This document shows positions 24,605 through 32,398 of a stretch of DNA of 32,451 bases, piece after piece. Under the pieces are notes generated by a model. That model was not told the origin of the DNA, did no database searches, and worked only from the letters and a program-made list of their open reading frames with translations. The translations under genes were made by a program, and so were the position numbers. Within the stretch, counting starts at the first letter, position 1; each line of letters opens with the position of its first letter. Source of the stretch: DASZCR01 sp035942915 (GTDB lineage Bacteria > Acidobacteriota > Blastocatellia > Pyrinomonadales > Pyrinomonadaceae); contig DASZCR010000208.1 in assembly GCA_035942915.1 (NCBI GenBank), positions 1 to 32,451 of the forward strand, given 5' to 3'.

Positions 24605-24673
24605 AAAGGCCAAAAGCAAAAGTGAAGATGCGAGGGCGACTCCTCCGCATCTTCACTTTTGCTTTTGGCCTTT
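24605..24673. terminator. Perfect 28-bp hairpin between convergent genes
   Basis: Bases 24605-24632 are exactly complementary to 24646-24673 with a 13-nt loop. The stem is A/G-rich on one side (AAAGGCCAAAAGCAAAAG at its start), so each strand has T-rich sequence on its 3' arm. It starts 12 nt after the cyclophilin stop and ends 12 nt before the DUF6335 stop, which fits a bidirectional terminator, although its length is unusual for one. Confidence 0.65.
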
Positions 24674-24685
24674 GTGACTGTCAGC

Positions 24686-25084
24686 TTAAATCGAGCCGTC
24701 TTCGGTCTTCGAGCGCGGGTCGAGTTCAAAGCGACGGCGGTCGCGGCGGTCAATCTTGTCGATGAACTCAAGCTCCTCGTTATCTTCAAAGTTGACGCCG
24801 ACGGCATGAGCGTTCTCTTCAACGTCGGATTGGTCGGGCGTCGGGTTATCGCCCGCGACCGCCTCCGTGCCGCTGTCGTTAACGTCTTCCCACGAAGCAT
24901 CGGGGTCGCCGCCCGCATCTCCGGGCGAGGCGGCCGTGTTCTGGCGCAGGCGGTTAGCAAGCTGGTCTGGGTCTTTCGGCGCGCGTGCAATCTCCTCTTC
25001 CATGAACTGTTCGATTTCAGGGTCGGGGACGAAATCCGGGTTGTTGCTCAGATATTTAAAATCTTCCGGGTTCTTCTTCGGCAC
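24686..25084 (-). CDS. DUF6335-like acidic protein
   Basis: A 132-aa, very acidic, probably partly disordered protein. The C-terminal half has the pattern I associate with DUF6335: GGDPDASWEDVNDSGTEAV, NPTPDQSDVEENAHAVGV, and a final IDRRDRRRFELDP segment. The family is of unknown function and is found in Acidobacteriota and cyanobacteria. The N-terminal 40 residues (MPKKNPEDFKYLSNNPDF) are specific to this protein. The start is GTG 25084, fixed by a near-perfect GAGGAGGTGA ribosome site. It is divergent from the aconitase gene. Confidence 0.78.
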   Translation of the reverse strand: MPKKNPEDFKYLSNNPDFVPDPEIEQFMEEEIARAPKDPDQLANRLRQNTAASPGDAGGDPDASWEDVNDSGTEAVAGDNPTPDQSDVEENAHAVGVNFEDNEELEFIDKIDRRDRRRFELDPRSKTEDGSI

Positions 25085-25163
25085 TTCTCACCTCCTCAGG
25101 CGCTTTCGGTCGTGCTCTTGAAAGCGTGAACACCCGACGCGCGCAAAGCCTTAACTTCCGTTG

Positions 25164-25191
25164 TTGAATTTTTGAACTGGCTCAATATAGC
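25164..25191 (+). promoter_or_regulatory. Candidate promoter for aconitase
   Basis: TTGAAT (25164-25169), a 16-nt spacer and TATAGC (25186-25191), in an AT-rich island about 107 nt before the aconitase ATG. An alternative -35 (TTGTTG) starts at 25161. Confidence 0.45.
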
Positions 25192-25297
25192 AAATACGGA
25201 CGCCTCGCGGAAGGCTTGCTTGACGCGGCGCACGCACGCACTTAAACTTGAACTTACTTTTTCCGAACCACCACTGAATCACACGGCGTCGAAATCA

Positions 25298-28252
25298 ATG
25301 ACACATAACCTCTTCAATTCGCTCCAAACCTTTACGACGGAACAGGGACGCGAGGGCAAATTCTACTCGCTGCCGCAGCTTGAGAAGGAGGGGTTAGGCC
25401 GCATCTCGCGCCTGCCGGTGAGCCTCCGCGTCGTGCTCGAATCGCTGCTGCGCAACGTCGATGGCAAGACGGTCGAGGAGGACGACGTGCGTGCGCTCGC
25501 CTCCTGGCAACCCAACGCCGAACGCACGGAAGAGATTCCCTTCATCGTCGCGCGCGTCCTGCTGCAAGATTTCACGGGCGTGCCGCTGCTCGTAGATTTG
25601 GCGGCGATGCGTTCGGCCGTCGCGCGCATGGGGCGCGACCCGAAAATCATCGAGCCGCTGGTTCCCGTCGATTTGGTCATCGACCACTCGGTTCAGGTCG
25701 ATTACTGGAGTCGCCCGGACGCCTTGCAACTCAACACGGAGATGGAGTTCAAGCGCAACCGCTCGCGCTATCAGTTTCTCAAGTGGGGTATGCAGGCCTT
25801 CGAGGGCTTCAACGTCGTGCCGCCGCAAATCGGCATCGTCCATCAGGTCAATCTCGAATATCTGGCGAAGGGCGTCTTCGAGCGCGATGGCATCTACTAC
25901 CCGGACTCGCTCGTCGGCACGGACTCGCACACGACGATGATTAACGGTCTCGGCATCGTCGCATGGGGCGTCGGCGGCATCGAAGCCGAAGCGGGCATGT
26001 TGGGGCAGCCCGTCTACTTCCTGACGCCTGACGTGGTTGGAGTCAACATGTCGGGCAGTTTACGCGAGGGCGTGACGGCGACAGACCTCGTGTTGCGTGT
26101 GACGGAACTTCTCAGGAAGGCGAAGGTCGTCGGCAAGTTCGTCGAGTTTCACGGCGAGGGCGCGGCGAGCATCGCCGCCTTCGACCGTGCGACGATTGCC
26201 AACATGGCGCCGGAGTATGGCGCGACGATGGGCTTCTTCCCCATCGACGAAAAGACGCTCGAATACTTCCACGCCACCGGCCGCAGCGACGAGCAAGTCG
26301 AAACCATTCGCAGCTACTACAAAGCGCAGGGTATGTTCGGCATCCCACGCGCTGGCGAGTGCGATTACAGTCAGGTTCTGGAACTCGACCTCTCCTCTAT
26401 CGAGCCGAGCGTCTCAGGGCCGAAGCGACCGCAAGACCGCATCGAACTGGCGCATCTCAAGGAACGCTTCCTCGACCTCCTGCAAAAGCCGACGGCCGAG
26501 AACGGATACAACAAGCGCAACGGCAATCTCGAAGAGCGTTTCCCCATCGATACGAGCGCCAGACAGACGCGAACGCTGCCCGTCCTCTCTCCTGCTGCCG
26601 TCGCCGCCGCAACGGCCGAGCCTGACGCGAGCACCGCCATTCACGTCACCGGCGGCGGCGCGCAGGAACCCGAAACCGTCCCCGAAGGCGAAGGCAACGC
26701 GAGCGTTAAGAACACGAGCGCGCTGACCGAAATCGAGATGATGAACAACCGCCCGACGCCCGACCGCGTCGAGTGCGAAGAGCCGCAGGTCTTGGGCGAC
26801 ACCGAGACCGACGGCGAACTAGACCTCGGACACGGCGACGTGGTGATAGCCGCTATCACATCCTGCACCAACACGTCGAATCCCGGCGTGATGCTCGGCG
26901 CGGGGCTGCTGGCGAAGAAGGCCGTCGAGCGCGGGCTGCGTGTCAAGCCGACCGTCAAAGCATCGCTCGCCCCCGGCTCGCGCGTCGTCACAGAGTACTA
27001 CCGCAAGACCGGCTTGCAGCCTTACCTCGACCAACTCGGCTTCAACATCGTCGGCTACGGCTGCACGACCTGCATCGGCAACTCCGGCCCGCTCGACCCG
27101 CGCATCGAGTCCGTCATCAACGAACACGACCTCGTCGCGGCCAGCGTCCTTTCGGGCAATCGCAACTTCGAGGCGCGCGTCCATCAGAGCGTCAAGGCCA
27201 ACTTCCTGATGTCGCCGCCGCTCGTCGTCGCCTTCGCGCTGGCCGGTCGCGTCGATATCGACATGAAGAACGAGCCGATAGGTCGCGGCGCGGACGGACG
27301 CGACGTGTTCCTGCACGACATCTGGCCGACGACTGAGGAGATTGCCGAGCAACTGAGCGCCGCCACCGACCCGGAGACCTATCGCGCGCTCTACGCAGAC
27401 TTCGCCGAGCAGAATCCGCTCTGGAACGAGATTCCGAGTGTGACGGGCGAGGTCTACGCGTGGGACGAACATTCAACCTACATTCAGGAGCCGCCCTACT
27501 TCGAGAAGTTCAGCATGGAGCCGGGCAAGTTCAGCGACATCCGCAATGCGCGCCCGCTTGCCATCTTCGGCGACTCCGTGACGACCGACCACATCAGCCC
27601 GGCCGGTGCCATCAAACCCAATTCGCCCGCCGGTCGCTATCTCCAACTGCGCGGCGTGACGGTCGAGGATTTCAACTCTTACGGTTCGCGGCGCGGCAAT
27701 CATCAGGTGATGGTGCGCGGCACGTTCGCCAACGTGCGTATCAAGAACCTGATGGTTCCCGGCACGGAAGGCGGCGTCACGTCGCTTCAACCCGTCGGCG
27801 AACAGATGAGCATCTACGACGCGTCGATTAACTATCAAGCGGCGGGCATCTCGCTCATCGTCATCGCCGGACAGGAGTATGGCACGGGCTCTTCGCGCGA
27901 CTGGGCGGCAAAGGGCACGCGCCTGCTCGGCGTGCGCGCCGTCATCGCCGAAAGCTTCGAGCGCATCCATCGCAGCAACCTCGTCGGCATGGGCGTCCTG
28001 CCGTGCCAGTTCAAAGAGGGCACGAGCGCGGAGACGCTCGGCCTCGACGGCACGGAGATATTCGACCTCGTCGGTCTCGAATCCGACCATATCAAGCCTC
28101 GACAGGACGTGACGCTCGTCATCCGCCGCCAGAACGGCGAGACCCAAGAGGTGCCGGTCACGCTGCGCATCGACACGCCCATCGAGATTGACTACTACCG
28201 TCACGGCGGCATCCTGCCCTTCGTGCTGCGGCAACTCATCTCGAAGGAATAG
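25298..28252 (+). CDS. acnA: Aconitate hydratase (AcnA/IRP type) with an internal insert
   Basis: Aconitase interconverts citrate and isocitrate in the TCA cycle. The 984-aa product has the full AcnA layout: N-terminal FYSLPQLEKEG, the DSLVGTDSHTTMINGLG block, Fe-S ligands C523 (AITSCTNTSNP), C589 and C592 (YGCTTCIGNSGPL), and the swivel domain with SRDWAAKGTRLLG. The spacings 523-589-592 equal those of E. coli AcnA (435-501-504), but everything is about 88 residues further along. Most of that is a low-complexity Ala/Glu/Pro-rich insert at about 425-500 (for example VAAATAEPDASTAIH). ATG 25298 is chosen over a frame opening at 25172 because family similarity starts with NLFNSLQTF. No clear ribosome site is visible. 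Confidence 0.95.
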   Translation: MTHNLFNSLQTFTTEQGREGKFYSLPQLEKEGLGRISRLPVSLRVVLESLLRNVDGKTVEEDDVRALASWQPNAERTEEIPFIVARVLLQDFTGVPLLVDLAAMRSAVARMGRDPKIIEPLVPVDLVIDHSVQVDYWSRPDALQLNTEMEFKRNRSRYQFLKWGMQAFEGFNVVPPQIGIVHQVNLEYLAKGVFERDGIYYPDSLVGTDSHTTMINGLGIVAWGVGGIEAEAGMLGQPVYFLTPDVVGVNMSGSLREGVTATDLVLRVTELLRKAKVVGKFVEFHGEGAASIAAFDRATIANMAPEYGATMGFFPIDEKTLEYFHATGRSDEQVETIRSYYKAQGMFGIPRAGECDYSQVLELDLSSIEPSVSGPKRPQDRIELAHLKERFLDLLQKPTAENGYNKRNGNLEERFPIDTSARQTRTLPVLSPAAVAAATAEPDASTAIHVTGGGAQEPETVPEGEGNASVKNTSALTEIEMMNNRPTPDRVECEEPQVLGDTETDGELDLGHGDVVIAAITSCTNTSNPGVMLGAGLLAKKAVERGLRVKPTVKASLAPGSRVVTEYYRKTGLQPYLDQLGFNIVGYGCTTCIGNSGPLDPRIESVINEHDLVAASVLSGNRNFEARVHQSVKANFLMSPPLVVAFALAGRVDIDMKNEPIGRGADGRDVFLHDIWPTTEEIAEQLSAATDPETYRALYADFAEQNPLWNEIPSVTGEVYAWDEHSTYIQEPPYFEKFSMEPGKFSDIRNARPLAIFGDSVTTDHISPAGAIKPNSPAGRYLQLRGVTVEDFNSYGSRRGNHQVMVRGTFANVRIKNLMVPGTEGGVTSLQPVGEQMSIYDASINYQAAGISLIVIAGQEYGTGSSRDWAAKGTRLLGVRAVIAESFERIHRSNLVGMGVLPCQFKEGTSAETLGLDGTEIFDLVGLESDHIKPRQDVTLVIRRQNGETQEVPVTLRIDTPIEIDYYRHGGILPFVLRQLISKE

Positions 28253-28307
28253 AGAGACGGTCAGAAGCCGGTGTGAACGCTGCTTCATCCGAGACCTTAA
28301 CCTCTCC

Positions 28308-28367
28308 GTCTTCCTGAGCGCCTCCCGCGTGAGATTAAGTTCTGACGCCGGTGGCGCTTAGGAAGAC
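28308..28367. terminator. 15-bp hairpin downstream of aconitase
   Basis: GTCTTCCTGAGCGCC (28308-28322) pairs with GGCGCTTAGGAAGAC (28353-28367) with a single G-U pair and a 30-nt loop. It lies 56 nt past the aconitase stop. There is no U-run, so termination may need Rho or the stem may be a 3'-end stabiliser. Confidence 0.4.
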
Positions 28368-28415
28368 AAGGGAACTGTTTTCACACCCGGCCTTGACGGC
28401 TTTCTGCTTTTCGCC

Positions 28416-29579
28416 GTGTTCTTCGACCTCTTACCGACCGTCTGCGGCGTCGTGCTGCTGCTGGTCGTGGCCTACGACGTTTACGCCACGATTCTGCACG
28501 CGCGCGCACGCTCCGGCCCCGTCAGCGAGTCTCTCAACCGCACCGTCTGGAACGCGGCACGCTTCGTCGCCTTCAAACTCACGCGCGCACGCCGCCATCA
28601 TCTGCTCAACGCTGTCGGGCCGCTCCTGCTGCCTTCGCTCATCGTCGTCTACATCGTCCTGCTCGTCTGCGCCTTCGCGCTCATCTACTTCCCGCGCATG
28701 CCCGCGCAGTTCACGACTTCCGCGCAGGAGACCGGCCTGCCCTGGATGGAGGCGCTCTACTTCAGCGGGACGACGCTGACGACGCTCGGCTACGGCGACA
28801 TCGCACCGCGCACCGTCGAGATGCGCCTTGTCGCGATGGCTGAGGCGGCGACCGGCTTCGCGCTCATCTCGCTCGCCGTCACCTACCTGCTCTCCGTCTA
28901 CGGCGCGCTTGAGAGAAAACGCGCGGTCGCACTCTCTTTCTACCATCAGGCCGAACAGGGCGCGAACGTGGCCGGTTTCATCACGCACCACTTCGTCAGG
29001 GGCAACTTCTACGGGCTTGACGCCGCGCTGCGCACGGCCACACGCGACCTGCAAGGTCTGCTCGAATCGCACATCGAACATCCGGTTATCTACTACTTCC
29101 ATCCCGGCGAAGTGCATAAGGGTATGCCGCGCATGCTCTTTCTCGAACTGGAAACCTGCGCCGTCATCGGCTCGTGTCTCGATGAAGAAGAGTATGCCGA
29201 ACTGTGTCATCACCCGGAGGTGCGGACGCTCGGCGCGACGGCGCGTCACGTCCTGCGCGAACTGGTCAGGGCGCTCGACATCGAGCGGCGTTCTTCGTTG
29301 CGCGGAGAGATTACGCACGAGGAGCAGACGCGCTGGGGGCATCGCTACCGGCGGACGCTCAAGCAACTCAAGGCGGCGGGCGTCCGCACCGTGCGCGACG
29401 AAGAGGCCGGTCTGGCCGCTTACTGCGAGCAGCGTGACGAGTGGGACGCGCAACTGCGTCGCTTCTCATCCTTCAGCGGCTACGACTGGGACGAGGTGAC
29501 GGGCGACACAGACCTGCGCTACGCGGCCGACGAAGAGATGGAAGAGCCCGCGCAGACGCAGACTAACGCGGAGCGTTAA
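28416..29579 (+). CDS. Potassium channel-like membrane protein with an uncharacterised C-terminal domain
   Basis: The 387-aa protein has a first membrane helix at about 8-27, a second at about 68-92, a pore loop with the K+ selectivity filter TTLGYGD (122-128) and a third helix at about 138-163, so it is an ion-channel (Ion_trans_2) unit with one extra N-terminal helix. The remaining 220 or so residues are soluble, rich in His/Arg/Glu, and do not look like an RCK/TrkA-N domain (no GxGxxG). They may gate the channel in response to an unknown signal. The start is GTG 28416; no ribosome site is evident, so the N-terminus is uncertain. It stands alone between aconitase and aldehyde dehydrogenase. 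Confidence 0.82.
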   Translation: MFFDLLPTVCGVVLLLVVAYDVYATILHARARSGPVSESLNRTVWNAARFVAFKLTRARRHHLLNAVGPLLLPSLIVVYIVLLVCAFALIYFPRMPAQFTTSAQETGLPWMEALYFSGTTLTTLGYGDIAPRTVEMRLVAMAEAATGFALISLAVTYLLSVYGALERKRAVALSFYHQAEQGANVAGFITHHFVRGNFYGLDAALRTATRDLQGLLESHIEHPVIYYFHPGEVHKGMPRMLFLELETCAVIGSCLDEEEYAELCHHPEVRTLGATARHVLRELVRALDIERRSSLRGEITHEEQTRWGHRYRRTLKQLKAAGVRTVRDEEAGLAAYCEQRDEWDAQLRRFSSFSGYDWDEVTGDTDLRYAADEEMEEPAQTQTNAER

Positions 29580-29666
29580 AAGCCGGTGCGGCGCACGACG
29601 GAATCCGAAGCCTCGAACTCCTTCGTAAGTTGAAGACGGCGGTCGTTTGTCCAACCCTGTCGCGCT

Positions 29667-29697
29667 TTGGACTTCGGCCTCCGGCGGGTGCTAAAGT
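29667..29697 (+). promoter_or_regulatory. Possible promoter for aldehyde dehydrogenase
   Basis: TTGGAC (29667-29672), a 19-nt gap and TAAAGT (29692-29697), about 80 nt before the ATG. The spacing is one or two bases longer than ideal. Confidence 0.33.
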
Positions 29698-29778
29698 AAA
29701 CCAGTTATCAAGCACAAAGCGCGTATCTTTCCGTTCGAGTCAAAACTCGCAGACATTTTCCGCTAAGGAGTGAAACGT

Positions 29779-31284
29779 ATGTCATCAGCGCAATCAGCCT
29801 CGGCAACGCCACGCAAGTATCAACTCTTCATCGATGGTCAGTGGACGGACGCCGCCTCCGGCAAGACGTTTACGACGCCGAACCCGGCGACCGGGCAGAC
29901 GCTCGCCGAGGTCGCCGAGGGCGACAAGGAGGACATCAACCGTGCGGTCGCTGCGGCGCGGCGCGCTTACGAAGGCAAGTGGTCGAAGATGAGTGCGCGC
30001 GAACGCGGACGCCTCCTCTACAAACTCGCGCAACTCATCGAGCAGCACGCGCAGGAGTTGGCCGCGCTAGAGACCGCCGACAACGGCAAGCCCATCAAAG
30101 AGTCGCTCTACATCGACATTCCTTCGGTCGTCGAAAACTTCGAGTACTTCGCCGGGTGGGCGACCAAGATTGAAGGCGAAACCATCCCCGTCCCCGGCCA
30201 GATGTTCAACTACACGCTGCGTGAACCCGTCGGCGTCTGCGGCCAGATTATTCCCTGGAACTTTCCTCTGCTGATGGCTACGTGGAAACTGGCGCCCGCG
30301 CTCGCCGCAGGCAATACAGTCGTCCTCAAACCCGCCGAGCAGACGCCCGTTACCGCGCTCGAACTCGGCAAACTGATACAGGAAGCGGGCTTCCCCGAAG
30401 GCGTCGTCAACATCGTCCCCGGCTTCGGCGAGACGGCGGGCGCGGCGCTCGCCGCGCACCCCGGCATCGACAAAATCGCCTTCACAGGCTCGACCGAAGT
30501 CGGCAAGATTATCGCCCGCACGGCGGCCGACAATCTGACGAAAGTCTCACTCGAACTCGGCGGCAAAGCGCCGAACATCATCTTCGCCGACGCGGACATG
30601 GAGCAGGCCGTCAACGGCGCGATGATGGGCATCTTCTTCAATCAGGGTCAGGTCTGCTGCGCCGGTTCGCGCCTCTTCATCGAAGAGCGCGTCAAGGACG
30701 AGTTCCTCGAACGCTTCAGCGAGCGTGCGAGCCGCGTCAAAGTCGGCGACCCGATGGACAAGACGACACAGATGGGGCCGCAGGTTTCTGAAGAACAGTT
30801 GAATCGCATCAAGTCTTACGTTGACATCGCGCGCGACGAGGGCGCGACCGTGCTGGCCGGCGGCTGTCCGCCGTCGCTCGAAGGCGACTTCCAGAAGGGC
30901 TTCTTCTTCCAGCCGACCATCTTCAGCGAGGTACGCAACGAGATGCGCGTCGCGCAGGAGGAGATTTTCGGCCCCGTCACGTCCGTCATCACCTTCAGCA
31001 GCGAAGACGACCTCATTCGTCAGGCCAACGAAACCATCTACGGCCTCTCGGCGGGCATCTGGACGAAAGACATCACGCGCGCGCACCGTTTCGCCAGAGA
31101 GATTAAAGCGGGCGTCGTCTGGATTAACACCTTCAATATGTTCAATGCCGCTTCGCCCTTCGGCGGCTACAAACAGTCCGGTTACGGCCGCGAGATGGGA
31201 CGCCATGCCCTCGACCTCTACACGCAGGTCAAGAGCGTCTGGGTTGACCTCTCCGGTAAACCCATCGGCTGGTTCGGCAAGTAA
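29779..31284 (+). CDS. NAD(P)-dependent aldehyde dehydrogenase
   Basis: A 501-aa ALDH-superfamily enzyme of the ALDH1/2 or betaine-aldehyde type, oxidising aldehydes to acids. Visible landmarks: IIPWNFPLLMATWKLAPALA (cofactor and substrate tunnel), FTGSTEVGK, general base E259 in LELGGKAPN, nucleophile C293 in NQGQVCCAGSR, EEIFGPVTSV and PFGGYKQSGYGREMG. The distance from E259 to C293 (34) is the same as in ALDH2 (268-302). The length is normal. ATG 29779 has AAGGAG 8 nt upstream; the GTG at 29770 overlaps that site and is rejected. The substrate cannot be told from sequence alone. Repeat copy D follows the stop codon. Confidence 0.95.
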   Translation: MSSAQSASATPRKYQLFIDGQWTDAASGKTFTTPNPATGQTLAEVAEGDKEDINRAVAAARRAYEGKWSKMSARERGRLLYKLAQLIEQHAQELAALETADNGKPIKESLYIDIPSVVENFEYFAGWATKIEGETIPVPGQMFNYTLREPVGVCGQIIPWNFPLLMATWKLAPALAAGNTVVLKPAEQTPVTALELGKLIQEAGFPEGVVNIVPGFGETAGAALAAHPGIDKIAFTGSTEVGKIIARTAADNLTKVSLELGGKAPNIIFADADMEQAVNGAMMGIFFNQGQVCCAGSRLFIEERVKDEFLERFSERASRVKVGDPMDKTTQMGPQVSEEQLNRIKSYVDIARDEGATVLAGGCPPSLEGDFQKGFFFQPTIFSEVRNEMRVAQEEIFGPVTSVITFSSEDDLIRQANETIYGLSAGIWTKDITRAHRFAREIKAGVVWINTFNMFNAASPFGGYKQSGYGREMGRHALDLYTQVKSVWVDLSGKPIGWFGK

Positions 31285-31302
31285 GAAGCAGCGATAGGAC
31301 AA

Positions 31303-31382
31303 GAGTGATGGGTGATAGGTGATAGGTGATAGGAGAAGACAGGTTTTTCTCTTATCACCCATCACCCATCACCTATCACTTT
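31303..31382. repeat. Heptad hairpin repeat, copy D
   Basis: The cleanest copy. The left arm 31304-31337 has GTGATGG and GTGATAG units in exact 7-base register; the right arm 31347-31380 has the complementary ATCACCC/ATCACCT units. Of 34 positions, 30 are Watson-Crick pairs, two are G-U and two are A-C mismatches, all of them at the variable R position of a heptad. The loop is about 9 nt. It lies 19 nt after the aldehyde dehydrogenase stop and 87 nt before the lipoprotein gene. Confidence 0.88.
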
Positions 31383-31469
31383 TTCTCTGGCATCTCTTTT
31401 CGGCGGAGTTTCATCGCATGCTATGATTTGGCCGCTCTCCCAAAATTCGCGCGAAACTAAGGAGATGCA

Positions 31470-31823
31470 ATGCGTTTACGTCGTCACACGTTTGTCCTGT
31501 CCCTTGTCCTTTTGGGCACACTGTTTTTGACCGCCTGCCCGAACCGCACCAACATCAGCAAGATACTGAACGACCCCGACCGCTATCGCAACAAAGAGGT
31601 AGCGATTGCCGGTAACGTCACCGACAGCTACGGCGTGCCGTTCGTCGGCGGCGCGTACAAAGTGGACGACGGCACTGGGAGCATCTGGGTCATCAACCGT
31701 CGTGGCAGCGTCCCGCGTCGCGGCGCGCAGGTCGGCGCGAAGGGGCGCATCCACTCCGGCGTCACCTTCGGCTCGCGCAACTTCGGCACGGTCATGGAAG
31801 AGTCAGAGCACCGCACGAAATAA
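31470..31823 (+). CDS. Small lipoprotein, OB-fold-like
   Basis: A 117-aa protein with a type II signal peptide: hydrophobic 7-20, lipobox LTAC with Cys 23. The mature part reads ISKILNDPDRYRNKEVAIAG, then SYGVPFVGGAYKVDDGTGSIWVI and GAQVGAKGRIHSG. This is the five-strand pattern of small OB-fold proteins that often carry the same ILNDPxRYxNKxVxIxGxV opening. Probably it is tethered to the inner or outer membrane; the ligand is unknown. AAGGAG lies 6 nt before the ATG, a clear ribosome site. A TATGAT box at 31422-31427 could be its -10 element, though the -35 is weak. Confidence 0.8.
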   Translation: MRLRRHTFVLSLVLLGTLFLTACPNRTNISKILNDPDRYRNKEVAIAGNVTDSYGVPFVGGAYKVDDGTGSIWVINRRGSVPRRGAQVGAKGRIHSGVTFGSRNFGTVMEESEHRTK

Positions 31824-31833
31824 GAGACATCGG

Positions 31834-31925
31834 CTCACCGGTTCATCGACTCGTTGATTCATCGATTCGTTGACTCGTTGAATCGAATGAACCAACGAAC
31901 CGGTGAGTCAATGAGTCGATGAATC
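31834..31925. repeat. Second hairpin repeat, built of 8-base units
   Basis: An outer perfect 11-bp inverted repeat, CTCACCGGTTC (31834-31844) with GAACCGGTGAG (31897-31907), encloses and is followed by tandem octamers of the type GAYTCGTT/GATTCATC and their complements (GAGTCAAT, GAGTCGAT, GAATCAAT). It sits between the lipoprotein gene and the DinB-like gene, and the proposed ATG of the latter (31919) lies inside the last units. It differs in sequence from the heptad repeats but is built on the same plan. Confidence 0.75.
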
Positions 31926-32398
31926 AATTGCTGACCACGCTCGACGAGCAGTTTGCGCGTCTGCACGAGCATTCGTGCGCGCTCTTGGCGGCTGTGCCCG
32001 CAGAGAAACTCTACTGGCAGCCGCGCCCCTCTGCGGGCGTCTTTCCCGTCTACTCCTGCGGCGAACACATCCTGCGCAGCGCGGCCGCCGTCGAACAGAC
32101 CTTCGGCGGCATCACCGTCAACCTCTGGGACGACCCCTTCGAGTGGACTCTGCCCGAGTCGCTGCCCGCGCCCGAGGACGTCGCGCGCTACCTCGAAGAG
32201 GCCGAGGCGACGCGCCGCCGCGCCTTCGAGTTCCTGCGCTCGGACGCAGACCTCTCGAAAGAGATAGCCGCGCCACCGGGCGAGATGCGGACGCTGATCG
32301 CGCTCGCCGCAGAGACACTGGCGCGCGCCGCGCACCACCAGGGGCGCGCCTACGCGACCTTCCGCCTCTTCTCCGACGTGCGCCTGCCCGGCGTCTGA
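31919..32398 (+). CDS. DinB-like four-helix protein
   Basis: A 159-aa protein with the four-helix bundle pattern of the DinB/YfiT family. H50 (SCGEHILRS) and H139/H140 (RAAHHQGRAY) correspond to the metal-binding region. In typical members the third helix region reads HxxHHRG; here the first His of that set is Arg (R136), so the metal triad may be incomplete. The family includes thiol transferases and many uncharacterised enzymes, so no reaction is assigned. The ATG at 31919 lies within the octamer repeat and lacks a ribosome site; a later start is possible but would remove part of helix 1. Confidence 0.78.
   Translation: MNQLLTTLDEQFARLHEHSCALLAAVPAEKLYWQPRPSAGVFPVYSCGEHILRSAAAVEQTFGGITVNLWDDPFEWTLPESLPAPEDVARYLEEAEATRRRAFEFLRSDADLSKEIAAPPGEMRTLIALAAETLARAAHHQGRAYATFRLFSDVRLPGV

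Noticed and set aside
24659..25129. 156-aa plus-strand frame over the DUF6335 gene
   Set aside because: The minus-strand gene has a near-perfect ribosome site and a recognisable C-terminal pattern; this frame has neither.
8060..31382. CRISPR-like appearance of the GTGATRG/ATCAC arrays
   Set aside because: Units are 7 nt in direct tandem with no spacers, arranged as inverted arms; no cas genes are present.
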